14,003 bases of DNA from Nitrosopumilaceae archaeon (GCA_007571225.1 RKRU01000099.1:1-14003), one strand, 5' to 3'; positions 1 through 6,397 are shown, counted from the first letter of the stretch. Program-made: numbers and translations. Notes: generated by a model not told the origin, from the sequence alone.

Positions 1-63
1 CTGAGAGCGGGCAAGTTCCGCCTGAGAGCGGGCAAGTTCATCCTGTAGTGTCTGGACCGTCAT
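1..63 (-). CDS. N-terminus of a coiled-coil protein (partial)
   Basis: Read on the minus strand from an ATG at 63, the frame stays open to the window edge. It gives MTVQTLQDELARSQAELAR followed by SQ. The last 14 residues are two copies of the heptad ELARSQA, encoded by a 21-bp DNA repeat (1-18 and 22-39). A seven-residue period with Leu and Ala at fixed places is what a coiled coil looks like. An in-frame ATG at 72 would add MVN. A TATA-like TCTATAATG lies at 78-86 on the minus strand, which fits a short or leaderless transcript. The gene is divergent from mqnD. Only about 21 codons are visible, so function cannot be named, and a non-coding short repeat remains possible. Confidence 0.5.
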   Translation of the reverse strand, partial: MTVQTLQDELARSQAELARSQ

Positions 64-197
64 GTTTACCATGCTTCATTATAGACTTGTACGGTTAATG
101 CCCCCATACGCCAAAAATTGTTTACTATTTACTCAATCATGCTAGACCTAAACAGTTACGACATAACGGTTACCTGTACAGGGCGGATCACTTTTGG

Positions 198-206
198 TTT
201 TTATTA
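198..206 (+). promoter_or_regulatory. TATA-like box of mqnD
   Basis: TTTTTATTA is centred about 25 nt upstream of the GTG at 227. That spacing puts the transcription start at or next to the start codon, so the mRNA is probably leaderless. It supports GTG 227 as the true start. Confidence 0.5.
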
Positions 207-226
207 CCTGATATGCTGCATTCGTT

Positions 227-1057
227 GTGAAGATCACGGTAGGCCATACGCCTGACTCTGACGACGCGTTTATGTTTTATGGCATGCTTGCAGGCGGAAT
301 GCCGTCCCACGGGTTTGAGGTGGAACACGTGGTGGAGGGCATAGAGGAGCTCAACAAAAAAGCAATATCTCCGAAACTAGACGTAACCGCAGTTTCGGTA
401 CACGCATGCGCATACATTCCCGGATATACCATACTGCGCAGCGGTGGGAGCTTTGGACTGGGATATGGTCCTATAGTTGTAGCAGGGCAGGAGATGGATA
501 TCGACGGGCTCAGGCGCGCCAAGATAGCCATCCCAGGAAAGATGACGTCTGCGTTCCTACTGCTTCAGATCATGATTGGAAGGTTCGAGCACGTCGAGAT
601 GGAGTTCAGCCGGATACCGGAGGCAGTCCATTCTGGCGCAGTCGATGCGGGGGTGGTCATACACGAGACGCAGCTCTCGTATCTCGACGAGGGCGTCAGA
701 AAGATATTTGATCTTGGCGAGTGGTGGGATCAGACGACTGGGGGACTACCGGTCCCGTTGGGAGTCAACGTCATGCGTACTGGCCTTGGGGACAGCGTGA
801 TATCTGAGTTTGATCGATACCTGCGTGATTCCATCGAGTATGGACTTCGAAACAGCACAGATGCCATCGAATATGCAATGCAGTATTCGCGGGGAAAGTC
901 GAGGGAGATGATCGAACGGTTTGTTCGCATGTACGTCAACGAGAATACCGTGGATATGGGGGATGCAGGCGAGGAGTCGATCAGGACGCTCTTCAAACTG
1001 GCATCAGACAAGGGACTGATGGACGGCTTTTCGCCCCGAATTGCAGGCGCCGCCTGA
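227..1057 (+). CDS. mqnD: 1,4-dihydroxy-6-naphthoate synthase (MqnD)
   Basis: MqnD converts cyclic dehypoxanthinyl futalosine to 1,4-dihydroxy-6-naphthoate, a late soluble step of the futalosine menaquinone pathway. The 276-residue length is normal for the family. The N-terminus MKITVGHTPDSDDAFMFYG, the middle LDVTAVSVHACAY and GYGPIVVA, and the later VVIHETQLSY, DLGEWW and RFVRMYVNENT segments match family landmarks. His146 in VIHETQ sits where the family's proposed catalytic histidine is found. The fold is of the periplasmic-binding-protein type but there is no signal peptide, so it is cytosolic. Translation starts at GTG, with a TATA-like box 25 nt upstream. Another menaquinone gene, mqnE, lies about 0.9 kb downstream on the other strand; the two are not an operon. 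MqnA is a distant paralogue but lacks these motifs. Confidence 0.93.
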   Translation: MKITVGHTPDSDDAFMFYGMLAGGMPSHGFEVEHVVEGIEELNKKAISPKLDVTAVSVHACAYIPGYTILRSGGSFGLGYGPIVVAGQEMDIDGLRRAKIAIPGKMTSAFLLLQIMIGRFEHVEMEFSRIPEAVHSGAVDAGVVIHETQLSYLDEGVRKIFDLGEWWDQTTGGLPVPLGVNVMRTGLGDSVISEFDRYLRDSIEYGLRNSTDAIEYAMQYSRGKSREMIERFVRMYVNENTVDMGDAGEESIRTLFKLASDKGLMDGFSPRIAGAA

Positions 1058-1095
1058 ACGTATGATCTTACCCTGCTTGACACATAAAAAACAAC

Positions 1096-1141
1096 GACTG
1101 TAAATGCGACCTCGTACAGTACGATATGGGTTTTTCAGCCG
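1096..1141 (+). repeat. Intergenic element A, first copy
   Basis: This 46-nt stretch has two conserved arms, GACTGTAAATGCGACCT (start) and TATGGGTTTTTCAG (end). The same two arms, in the same order and with a similar gap, occur on the minus strand at 4676-4723. By eye the arms match at about 29 of 34 positions. The copy ends about 95 nt upstream of the gene at 1236 and points the same way. It could be a regulatory leader, a small RNA or a repeat remnant. Confidence 0.5.
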
Positions 1142-1223
1142 CATTTGAATGCATGTGACAGAGTTGCCGGTCCCTGTGGAGCAGAAAGTCACACACCCGA
1201 ATAGGAAAAATGCTAATAATGCC

Positions 1224-1230
1224 AAGGAGG
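1224..1230 (+). promoter_or_regulatory. Shine-Dalgarno site deciding the start at 1236
   Basis: AAGGAGG ends five bases before the ATG at 1236. Most genes in this window look leaderless, so a strong Shine-Dalgarno site is unusual here. It argues for 1236 over the longer upstream frame and over the second ATG at 1242. Confidence 0.6.
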
Positions 1231-1235
1231 CCATC

Positions 1236-1553
1236 ATGAACATGGGATTGCTCATCGACGCCAAGATTCTTGCCGGGGGAATTGCCATGCTGGCAGTGGG
1301 AATCACACTCACCGCGCTCTTTAGCGCGGCGATGCCAGTGGGACAGACTGGAATGACCGACGAGGAGGCGCTAGACCTCTTGCTTGCGCAGCAGGAGATC
1401 CACGATTACAATACTCTGTCTGGTATACTGATTGCAATAGGATTTTTGCTTGTACTGATAAGCTTTGGGGCCAGGGCTAGAAGGAGACGCGGCGCAGCAG
1501 GAAGGGACAGGAAGACTGAGACCCGAGATGAGGGAGGCCTCTCAAGGACGTAG
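1236..1553 (+). CDS. Small two-helix membrane protein, unknown function
   Basis: The protein is 105 residues from the ATG at 1236. It has a first hydrophobic helix at about residues 9-32 (ILAGGIAMLAVGITLTALF), an acidic loop (DEEALDLLLAQQEIHD) and a second helix at about 66-81 (GILIAIGFLLVLISF). The strongly basic tail begins ARARRRRGAAGRDRK. By the positive-inside rule the tail is cytoplasmic, so both ends face in and the acidic loop faces out. The stop is 46 bases before the thiamine-binding gene. I do not recognise a family. Two-helix proteins of this size are common in thaumarchaea and mostly uncharacterised. A longer frame opens at 1149, but the Shine-Dalgarno site and the hydrophobic start favour 1236. 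Confidence 0.65.
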   Translation: MNMGLLIDAKILAGGIAMLAVGITLTALFSAAMPVGQTGMTDEEALDLLLAQQEIHDYNTLSGILIAIGFLLVLISFGARARRRRGAAGRDRKTETRDEGGLSRT

Positions 1554-1571
1554 CGTGCGGGCCAGACAACC

Positions 1572-1577
1572 TTTAAT
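1572..1577 (+). promoter_or_regulatory. TATA-like box for the thiamine-binding protein gene
   Basis: TTTAAT is centred about 25 nt upstream of the ATG at 1600, the spacing of a leaderless archaeal transcript. It supports a start at 1600 rather than an upstream extension in the same frame. Confidence 0.4.
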
Positions 1578-1599
1578 CCCAAACCTCCGTCACCCCCAT

Positions 1600-1911
1600 A
1601 TGATACACGCTGAGATCAGTATCTATCCGATGGCGACGCGTACTACTAGCGTCAGCTTTTACATCGCAAAGGCACTTGAATCCATACGCGGCATAGATGA
1701 CGTGCGGTACTATCTTACGGCCATGGGTACCATCTTGGAGTCCGACTGCATCGACAGGATAAACGAGGCCGTTGCCAAAATGATCGAGGTAGTCCACAAC
1801 CTAGGAATTGCCCGAGTGGAGGCCGTAGTCAAGATCGACTCGAGGCGCGACAGGGATGGCAGCATGGAGGATAAGATCGCCTCGGTAATGAGATACGTCG
1901 ACGCAGACTGA
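1600..1911 (+). CDS. MTH1187/UPF0045-family thiamine-binding protein
   Basis: The protein is 103 residues from ATG 1600, the usual length of the UPF0045 (DUF77, MTH1187/YkoF-like) family. The N-terminus MIHAEISIYPMATRTTSVSF, the YLTAMGTILES segment and the end of the chain (VEAVVKIDSRRD) are family signatures. Members are small ferredoxin-like domains that oligomerise. Structures of relatives bind thiamine or related ligands, so a role in thiamine binding or salvage is likely but not shown by sequence alone. The frame continues upstream to 1465, but that part overlaps the previous gene and is low-complexity, so it is not coding here. Its stop is 14 bases from the mqnE stop, making a tight convergent pair. 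There is no thiamine gene next to it in the window. Confidence 0.88.
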   Translation: MIHAEISIYPMATRTTSVSFYIAKALESIRGIDDVRYYLTAMGTILESDCIDRINEAVAKMIEVVHNLGIARVEAVVKIDSRRDRDGSMEDKIASVMRYVDAD

Positions 1912-1925
1912 ATCTGACTTGGCAT

Positions 1926-3065
1926 CTACAGGCGCCGTATCGTACCAAAGTGCGTGTTTCGCTGTACGGGACTCCTACCAATCTCGCGTGCCATGTCGGC
2001 CAGATCGTCTATGGACGATGCAGTCGGCTTGCCTGCCGCGCGGTATATCTCTTCTGAGAATGCTGTACCGACTAGATCGTTTCCGCCGTTGCAGAGCGCC
2101 ACTTGGGCGAGCTTCCTACCGTATGCTACCCAGTATACTGATATGTTGTTCAGGACGCCCACTAGCATGAGCCTTGAGAGCGCCATGACGCGCAGGTCGT
2201 ACAGCGAGGAGCACTCGTGGCTTACAAGCCCGTCTTGTTCAAGCTCGGTATTCTCCAGACTGAACTTTAGCGGTATGAGTGTGAGGAACCCGCCGGTCCT
2301 CTTCTGCAGTTCACGTATCTTGATCAGATGGTCTATTATGTGCTCGGGACTTTCTATGTGGCCATAAAGCATGGTGACGTTGCTTTTGATCTCCATGTTG
2401 TGTGCCTGTTCGATCACGTCAAGCCACTCCTGTCCTGTACACTTGCCCCTGACTATTCTTTTGCGTATGTCTGGATGAAAGAGCTCCGCCCCCCCGCCGG
2501 GCATTGAGTCGAGTCCTGCACTCTTCAGTCTTGAGAGTATCTCGGCAGTGGAGTTCTTTGTAAGCTTTGAGAGGTAGAATATCTCCGCTGCGGTAAGCGC
2601 CTTTACGTTGAGGTCCGGATGGCCCTTCTTGATAGTCCTTATCATGTCCTCATAGTACTCAAGCGGCAGGTCCGGATGAAACCCGCCTACGATGTGTACC
2701 TCAGTTGCGCCCATACGCTTTGCGGTTCCGACGCGCGCCTCGATCTCGTCGGGCGTCAAGGTGTATGCATCTTCGTCACCCTTCTTTCTATAAAATGCGC
2801 ACATCTGGCAGCTGGCAGCACAGACGTTTGTATAGTTCATGTAGTATGATGCGGCAAACGATACCGTATCTCCTGACCATTTTCTTCTTGCCGCATCGGC
2901 CGCCGCCCCTAGCATGTGTAGATTCACGTTCTTCATCAGTTCAAGGCCGTCGTCGTAGTCGAGCTCTTCGCCTGCCATGGCCTTCTCTAGCGCGGGCGAG
3001 CTTCCTATAATCTGCTCTAGCATATGTTTTGCATTGCCATGTATGATATATGCCTTGAGCGGCAT
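1926..3065 (-). CDS. mqnE: Aminofutalosine synthase, radical SAM (MqnE)
   Basis: MqnE joins 3-[(1-carboxyvinyl)oxy]benzoate to an adenosyl radical from S-adenosylmethionine to give aminofutalosine, an early futalosine-pathway step. The 379-residue protein has the radical-SAM cluster motif Cys82-x3-Cys86-x2-Cys89 in NYTNVCAASCQMCAFYR. It continues with HIVGGFHPDLPLEYY (about 124-138), KALTAAEI, LDSMPGGGAELF (about 185-196) and NVTMLYGHIES. These fit MqnE better than its paralogue MqnC, which typically has other residues at the KALTAAEI and LYGHIE positions; a swap is the main alternative. The start is ATG 3065. A purine-rich GGAGGT sits on the minus strand at 3084-3079, 13 nt before the start, and a CTTTATGG box lies near 3116, so this gene may have a leader of about 25 nt. 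Confidence 0.88.
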   Translation of the reverse strand: MPLKAYIIHGNAKHMLEQIIGSSPALEKAMAGEELDYDDGLELMKNVNLHMLGAAADAARRKWSGDTVSFAASYYMNYTNVCAASCQMCAFYRKKGDEDAYTLTPDEIEARVGTAKRMGATEVHIVGGFHPDLPLEYYEDMIRTIKKGHPDLNVKALTAAEIFYLSKLTKNSTAEILSRLKSAGLDSMPGGGAELFHPDIRKRIVRGKCTGQEWLDVIEQAHNMEIKSNVTMLYGHIESPEHIIDHLIKIRELQKRTGGFLTLIPLKFSLENTELEQDGLVSHECSSLYDLRVMALSRLMLVGVLNNISVYWVAYGRKLAQVALCNGGNDLVGTAFSEEIYRAAGKPTASSIDDLADMAREIGRSPVQRNTHFGTIRRL

Positions 3066-3069
3066 CCAC

Positions 3070-3083
3070 TTACAGGTTACCTC
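3070..3083 (+). repeat. 14-bp inverted repeat, left arm
   Basis: TTACAGGTTACCTC is the exact reverse complement of 3325-3338. A near copy, TTACAAGTTACCTC (one mismatch), follows directly at 3088-3101. The arm begins five bases upstream of the mqnE start codon, so it lies in the mqnE leader. Confidence 0.7.
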
Positions 3084-3124
3084 CCGTTACAAGTTACCTC
3101 CTCCCCACACAACCATAAAGATTA

Positions 3125-3192
3125 GGCGTAAGCAATCCGCCGAATTTGTGTCTAGGATTAGTCATTCAGGCGTGAGGGACTCAAACAGCTAC
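3125..3192 (+). repeat. Dispersed ~68-bp repeat, copy 1
   Basis: This copy starts GGCGTAAGCAATCCGCCGAA and ends AAACAGCTAC. It shares the order GCGTAAGCAAT, CAAATTTGTGCCTAG, GGTCATTC, GCGTGAG, AAAC-x5 with the copies at 5980-6045 and 8399-8466. It lies between mqnE and the zinc-finger gene and is not open in a convincing frame. Confidence 0.75.
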
Positions 3193-3252
3193 AAGTTTGT
3201 TGCATAACCCTGCCTAGCATAGACTTGGTTGCTGGCTTGGCCAAGAAATGCT

Positions 3253-3272
3253 GGGTTGGAGCTGCCCAACCC
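3253..3272 (+). other. Seven-pair hairpin followed by TTTATT
   Basis: GGGTTGG (3253-3259) and CCAACCC (3266-3272) pair perfectly around a six-base loop, and TTTATT follows. It looks like a bacterial intrinsic terminator, but no gene on the plus strand ends just upstream. On the minus strand it would be followed by AGCATTTC, not a T run. It may be part of a structured RNA or chance. Confidence 0.35.
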
Positions 3273-3324
3273 TTTATTGATCACTATTATACAACAAGGT
3301 TACATCTACTAGGTGCTTATAAGA

Positions 3325-3338
3325 GAGGTAACCTGTAA
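3325..3338 (-). repeat. 14-bp inverted repeat, right arm
   Basis: GAGGTAACCTGTAA is the exact reverse complement of 3070-3083. The two arms bracket about 240 bp that include repeat copy 1 and the hairpin. Confidence 0.7.
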
Positions 3339-3413
3339 ATATTCACATTGCTGGATGTGGGCGTACTATTTACTCTGTAGATGGGTTTGTACATCCTGTA
3401 AAGCACAAACGAT

Positions 3414-3438
3414 GACTGTAAAAAGACCTGCCTGGCTG
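3414..3438 (+). repeat. Half copy of intergenic element A
   Basis: GACTGTAAAAAGACCT matches the first arm of the elements at 1096 and 4676 (minus) with one base deleted. The second arm is not recognisable. Like the others it points toward a small downstream gene, here the zinc-finger gene 112 nt away. Confidence 0.3.
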
Positions 3439-3517
3439 TGCATTAAATGTGTCTTTTGGTTGTGTGTGTGACAGGGATGCCTGATCCTTGCAGGTGGGGT
3501 TATGTCAAGTACACCTC

Positions 3518-3528
3518 AAAATATTTTT
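3518..3528 (+). promoter_or_regulatory. TATA-like box of the zinc-finger gene
   Basis: AAAATATTTTT is centred about 27 nt upstream of the ATG at 3550, consistent with a leaderless transcript. Confidence 0.4.
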
Positions 3529-3549
3529 GAGTAGGACCCAATATACAAT

Positions 3550-3798
3550 ATGTGTACATATGGCCCTGCACACATACGGACCTCCACCAAAAACAGATAT
3601 TATCTGCGTGACACCTTCTGTGGTATGGTACTTCCGCTTGTTGATGAGGCCAAGCCCAAATGTTACATGTGTCATGGTATGTTTGATGATCTGAAGGCAC
3701 TCCGTAAACACCAAGAGGCCGCAGACTGTGGATCGACAGAACTGGCCGGCGTGCTACGGAGCCGCGAGCCCGCTCCGGGGGATGTTACCGTATTTTAG
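3550..3798 (+). CDS. Small C2HC zinc-finger-like protein
   Basis: The protein is 82 residues. Its core KCYMCHGMFDDLKALRKHQ plus EAADC gives Cys38-x2-Cys41-x12-His54-x5-Cys60. This is the spacing of a classical C2H2 finger with the last ligand a cysteine; Phe45 and Leu51 are near the usual hydrophobic core positions. Small single-finger proteins of this kind are common in thaumarchaea and are presumed to bind nucleic acid or protein partners. The first 35 residues are not conserved-looking. The start at 3550 rests on the promoter spacing; a later start is possible, since all zinc ligands lie after residue 37. The C-terminal tail is richer in GC. It is a single gene with no partner nearby. Confidence 0.62.
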   Translation: MCTYGPAHIRTSTKNRYYLRDTFCGMVLPLVDEAKPKCYMCHGMFDDLKALRKHQEAADCGSTELAGVLRSREPAPGDVTVF

Positions 3799-4093
3799 AG
3801 TCGGCAGCGGCCGGTTGACGGAGCCGTGGGCCCTTCATGCGTGTTGTCGGGCCGTTTTTGCCATGTGTGCGGCGCGTTCTACGTATTGCGCAGATGGACT
3901 CGTGACGTGGGTTTTGGATGCGCACTATGAGTGCAGACTGACTATATGGCCGTGTAATGACCTCACGTAACCTAGTTCATGCCGTGGCTGGACTGCACGT
4001 GCCGTTGTGGTATCCGTGGATCTTTTTGGCCATACGTGTATGGGGCAGCAGTTGGCCTTCTGCGGTGACAGTTCTGCCATGCATGTCAGGCCG
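3799..4093. other. Intergenic region, no gene seen
   Basis: These 295 bases lie between the zinc-finger gene and the end of the minus-strand gene at 4094. Open frames exist but have Cys/Trp/His-rich compositions typical of non-coding frames, and none has a promoter at leaderless spacing. I see no repeat or RNA gene. Confidence 0.5.
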
Positions 4094-4534
4094 TCAATTG
4101 CATGACTCAAATGTGGATATCTGCTTGCGCGCCTCGGCAATCCTGGCCCTGTCTTCCCTAGCCGTGGCCATGTCGCCCACTAGACTTACAAAATATTCGG
4201 ATCCCGTATCCTCGGCCTTGCCTATGTCGGCATCATAGCACACAAGTGCTTTGTCCATGAACGGGACATCGCATGCAAGTCCGGCCATAAGTCTGTCGTC
4301 GGCAAGGCCGTCGTATATGCGTTCTATCGTGTCGTCTATTGTAGGGATGGTCTTTCTTGCCTGTTGATCGAGAATGGATGCAAACATGGCTGCAGAGTTC
4401 CGCAGTTCTGGGCTTCTTCCTATGGTCCTCAACCGTTTCTTGTAGTGTAGGAGGGACTTTATGAGTATCTCATAACCGCCTTCCCATTTTACATATGTTG
4501 CCCCCAGCCAGATCCTATTGTTGTTCATATCCAT
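4094..4534 (-). CDS. Conserved-looking protein, unknown function
   Basis: The protein is 146 residues with normal soluble composition, and I do not recognise the family. It begins MDMNNNRIWLGATYVKWEGG, followed by a basic helical stretch (about 21-45, HYKKRLRTIGRSPELRN) and further helices rich in Ala, Asp and Arg. It ends FESCN. There are no membrane segments and no metal motif. Heavy helix content suggests an all-alpha fold. A TATA-like box (TATTATA on the minus strand, 4549-4555) is 24 nt from the second ATG at 4528, so translation more likely starts at MNNNRIWLG. A copy of element A lies upstream on the same strand (4676-4723). Confidence 0.62.
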   Translation of the reverse strand: MDMNNNRIWLGATYVKWEGGYEILIKSLLHYKKRLRTIGRSPELRNSAAMFASILDQQARKTIPTIDDTIERIYDGLADDRLMAGLACDVPFMDKALVCYDADIGKAEDTGSEYFVSLVGDMATAREDRARIAEARKQISTFESCN

Positions 4535-4548
4535 TCTATGTATGGAGG

Positions 4549-4556
4549 TATAATAT
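4549..4556 (-). promoter_or_regulatory. TATA-like box for the gene at 4094-4534
   Basis: On the minus strand the site reads ATATTATA. It is centred 24 nt upstream of the second ATG (4528) but only about 18 from the first (4534), which favours the shorter protein. Confidence 0.4.
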
Positions 4557-4675
4557 GTTGATTCGCTTTGCTCTGGCGTGGCATGCGGCCTTGCGTGGTC
4601 TGGGGCGTGTTCTCTTGGGCATGACTTCCCCTGTCCTTATATGGATCTGACAACCCTGTCATATGCACTTAAACA

Positions 4676-4723
4676 CGACTGAAAAACCCATACTGCACTA
4701 CTAAAAAGGTCATTTTTACAGCC
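4676..4723 (-). repeat. Intergenic element A, second copy
   Basis: Read on the minus strand it starts GGCTGTAAAAATGACCT and ends TATGGGTTTTTCAGTCG, matching 1096-1141 in both arms. The last arm is identical over 14 bases (TATGGGTTTTTCAG). It points toward the minus-strand gene at 4534, about 140 nt away. Confidence 0.5.
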
Positions 4724-4813
4724 ATTTTTTGTACTAGACAGGGCAGGTGAAGCCATACCTGTGGCATGCGGGATAGTAACCGGCCAAATCAATCCGAACA
4801 GATGTTTGGGACG

Positions 4814-4859
4814 GGCGTAAGCAATATACTAAATTTGTATTTGAAATCAACGTTTCGCT
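4814..4859 (+). repeat. Dispersed repeat, copy 2 (diverged or truncated)
   Basis: GGCGTAAGCAAT and AAATTTGT are shared with the other copies at the same spacing. After about 25 bases the match decays, and the second half of the repeat is not convincing. Confidence 0.45.
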
Positions 4860-5230
4860 ATTGGAGAATGCCGACCACTCACGTGACTTGGTGGTCACTC
4901 ATACCTTGACTAGTTATGCGAGATCCGTATTCTGAGTGTGGCAGATGACGGTGTCTGCATCCGTGCTGGCTTGCGGTGTATGCGGGCCTGACTACTCAGT
5001 GTATCGATTTCGACCGGAACCAAACACCGTTCCTTTCCGTACATGTGTCTGCCGACAGGGCCGCATGCAGATGCACATGTCGTTTGTACTATGTGTAGTG
5101 TGTATGTATGCCACTGCTACAGGCCAGTCAGTCGGGGGTGGTCATACAGTTCTATTCATTCTAATTCACATCATCATTATCATACTCCAACTCACATGGT
5201 TGCCTGTTTGCTGTAATCTGCTGCGTGTGG

Positions 5231-5434
5231 CTATTCACTGATCGGCACTCTCTTTCCCATCAGCGCCAGTAGTATTCCAGCCATGATCACTCCAATACCG
5301 GCCAGTCCGACGAACGTGCCTGCATGTTTTAAGACAAGTCCGTCGTCCACGTTTGTATCTACAGCATAAAACATCATCAGTCCTGCCAGAAACATGGAAA
5401 TCCCGGTAATTACAATGGCAGTCGAGTCATTCAC
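5231..5434 (-). CDS. 67-residue two-helix membrane protein
   Basis: The GTG start at 5434 gives MNDSTAIVITGISMFLAG and onward. Helix one spans about residues 6-25 and helix two about 40-60 (FVGLAGIGVIMAGILLALMG). Between them is a short polar loop (DTNVDDGLVLKH), and the tail is KRVPISE. Gly-rich helices suggest tight packing of the pair or an oligomer. It resembles the 105-residue protein at 1236 in general design (two helices, acidic loop) but I see no convincing sequence match. Its family is unknown to me. It stands alone, divergent from the gene at 5520. The start is uncertain because the promoter (ACTCATAAT near 5455) is weak. Confidence 0.6.
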   Translation of the reverse strand: MNDSTAIVITGISMFLAGLMMFYAVDTNVDDGLVLKHAGTFVGLAGIGVIMAGILLALMGKRVPISE

Positions 5435-5492
5435 GAATCGAGTATGCGATTATGAGTATTAACCATATGGATTTAGTTTTGGGATGATCTAG

Positions 5493-5500
5493 CTTATATG
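5493..5500 (+). promoter_or_regulatory. TATA-like box for the DUF6659-like gene
   Basis: CTTATATG is centred 24 nt upstream of the ATG at 5520, the spacing of a leaderless archaeal promoter. Confidence 0.5.
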
Positions 5501-5519
5501 TCCCAAGATTTTTCTCAGA

Positions 5520-5906
5520 ATGATGTCAAAGACGACAAAGAAGCCGGATCTTCGTGTAATCGTGGAGGGCATTCTGGACTTGGACCCAAAAATGAGATTT
5601 GCCGCCATAATCAACTTGCAAGGTGACATCCGCGAGGCAATAATGAAGACTGGCAAGACCAACCTTAAATCACAGAAAGAGGAGGAGCATTTTTGCAAAC
5701 AGGTCTCACAGAGGAGGAACATGCGCAAAGAGTTCGACAAGTCCCTAGGTAAGGTTACCTATGTACATGTGGAGCGTGAAAAGGTGTCCCAGTTGGTAAT
5801 CTATACGCGCCGCAACACCATCTACTTTACGATGGAGACCGACGTACCGGTAGATGCCAAGATCCAGCTTATGCAAAAGGTAAAAGAACTTACCAGTGTC
5901 ATCTAG
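5520..5906 (+). CDS. Thaumarchaeal DUF6659-like protein
   Basis: The protein is 128 residues, soluble, with no signal or membrane segment. The pattern ILDLDPKMRFAAIINLQGDI near residues 18-37, EEEHF and RRNMRKEFDKSLG (about 65-77), and a strand pair VSQLVIYTRRNTIYFTME (about 89-106) resembles thaumarchaeal proteins grouped as DUF6659. From memory these have a roadblock/profilin-like alpha-beta layout; I cannot verify that here. Function is unknown. The family is often present in many paralogues per genome. The two adjacent ATGs (5520, 5523) are equivalent, and the TATA-like box supports 5520. A member of the dispersed repeat family lies 74 bp past its stop. Confidence 0.7.
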   Translation: MMSKTTKKPDLRVIVEGILDLDPKMRFAAIINLQGDIREAIMKTGKTNLKSQKEEEHFCKQVSQRRNMRKEFDKSLGKVTYVHVEREKVSQLVIYTRRNTIYFTMETDVPVDAKIQLMQKVKELTSVI

Positions 5907-5969
5907 TGTGGAAGGCATTTGACTGTTAATTGACAGTAACACATCTGTATAATTCGTAGCGGCATAACT

Positions 5970-6045
5970 GTTTACGTCCAGTGCAAGCAATTTGCCAAAT
6001 TTGTGCCTAGAATCGGTCATTCTGGCGTGAGACGTAAACGATTAC
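5970..6045 (+). repeat. Dispersed repeat, copy 3, with inverted ends
   Basis: The core at 5980-6045 contains CAAGCAATTTGCCAAATTTG and AGAATCGGTCATTCTGGCG. It is flanked by GTTTACGTC (5970-5978) and closed by GACGTAAAC (6031-6039), a perfect nine-pair inverted repeat. The whole unit can therefore fold back on itself, as expected of a structured RNA or of a small mobile repeat. Copy 4 keeps a weaker version of the same ends. Confidence 0.75.
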
Positions 6046-6397
6046 ATTAGATACCTGTATTGGAAGTTGCATGGTATCCGTAAAGCAGCCGAACATATCT
6101 GATAATCACATTACCAAAGCATGTTGTTAATTATATAATTATTTAAATTTGGAGTGAGAGGGAACTCTTGTGAATGATTCTGTTCTTTATTACATTGTTC
6201 ATACACAACATGTGGGTAAGAGCGCGCCGACAACAGGAGTGTGAATCTAAAACGGATTACAATTGCAATGATGATGATGATGTTAATAATGTCGATGTTT
6301 CAATTAACTTTACTTGATCCTCGTGGTCTGGACCGCCGCTATAATCAGGCCTTTTTGTTGTTTAAACACATTTCCAATTACTGGATTCTGATGTATG

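Larger units (their letters stand above)
3066..3549. other. Intergenic region holding repeats and a hairpin
   Basis: I see no gene in these 484 bases. They hold a 14-bp perfect inverted repeat (3070-3083 and 3325-3338), an imperfect direct copy of the left arm (3088-3101), one member of the four-copy repeat family (3125-3192), a palindrome CTTGGCCAAG (3236-3245), a seven-pair hairpin (3253-3272) and a half copy of element A (3414-3438). The right end carries the promoter of the zinc-finger gene. The 12-mer TACTATTTACTC at 3364-3375 also occurs at 123-134, upstream of mqnD. Confidence 0.7.
4535..5230. other. Long intergenic region with element A copy and repeat copy 2
   Basis: I support no gene in these 696 bases. 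They contain the promoter of the 4094 gene, element A on the minus strand (4676-4723), a diverged repeat copy (4814-4859) and a small stem GACCAC/GTGGTC at 4873-4878 and 4891-4896. An open frame at 4936-5241 is rich in Cys, Val and Met, has no leaderless promoter and resembles no family I know, so I treat it as chance. Confidence 0.55.

Noticed and set aside
580..600. T-loop-like string GGTTCGAGC suggesting a tRNA
   Set aside because: It lies inside mqnD in the conserved reading frame, and no cloverleaf can be drawn around it.
3253..3272. Intrinsic terminator
   Set aside because: A good stem with TTTATT after it, but no plus-strand gene ends upstream, so I list it only as a hairpin.
3070..3338. 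Insertion sequence
   Set aside because: The inverted arms enclose only about 240 bp with no transposase frame, and no flanking target duplication is visible, so at most a non-autonomous element.
3728..3970. 80-residue plus-strand open frame rich in Cys and Trp
   Set aside because: It overlaps the zinc-finger gene in another frame and has the composition of a chance frame.
4936..5241. 101-residue plus-strand open frame
   Set aside because: Composition is rich in Cys, Val and Met, no promoter at leaderless spacing, no motif, and it overlaps the end of the minus-strand membrane protein gene.
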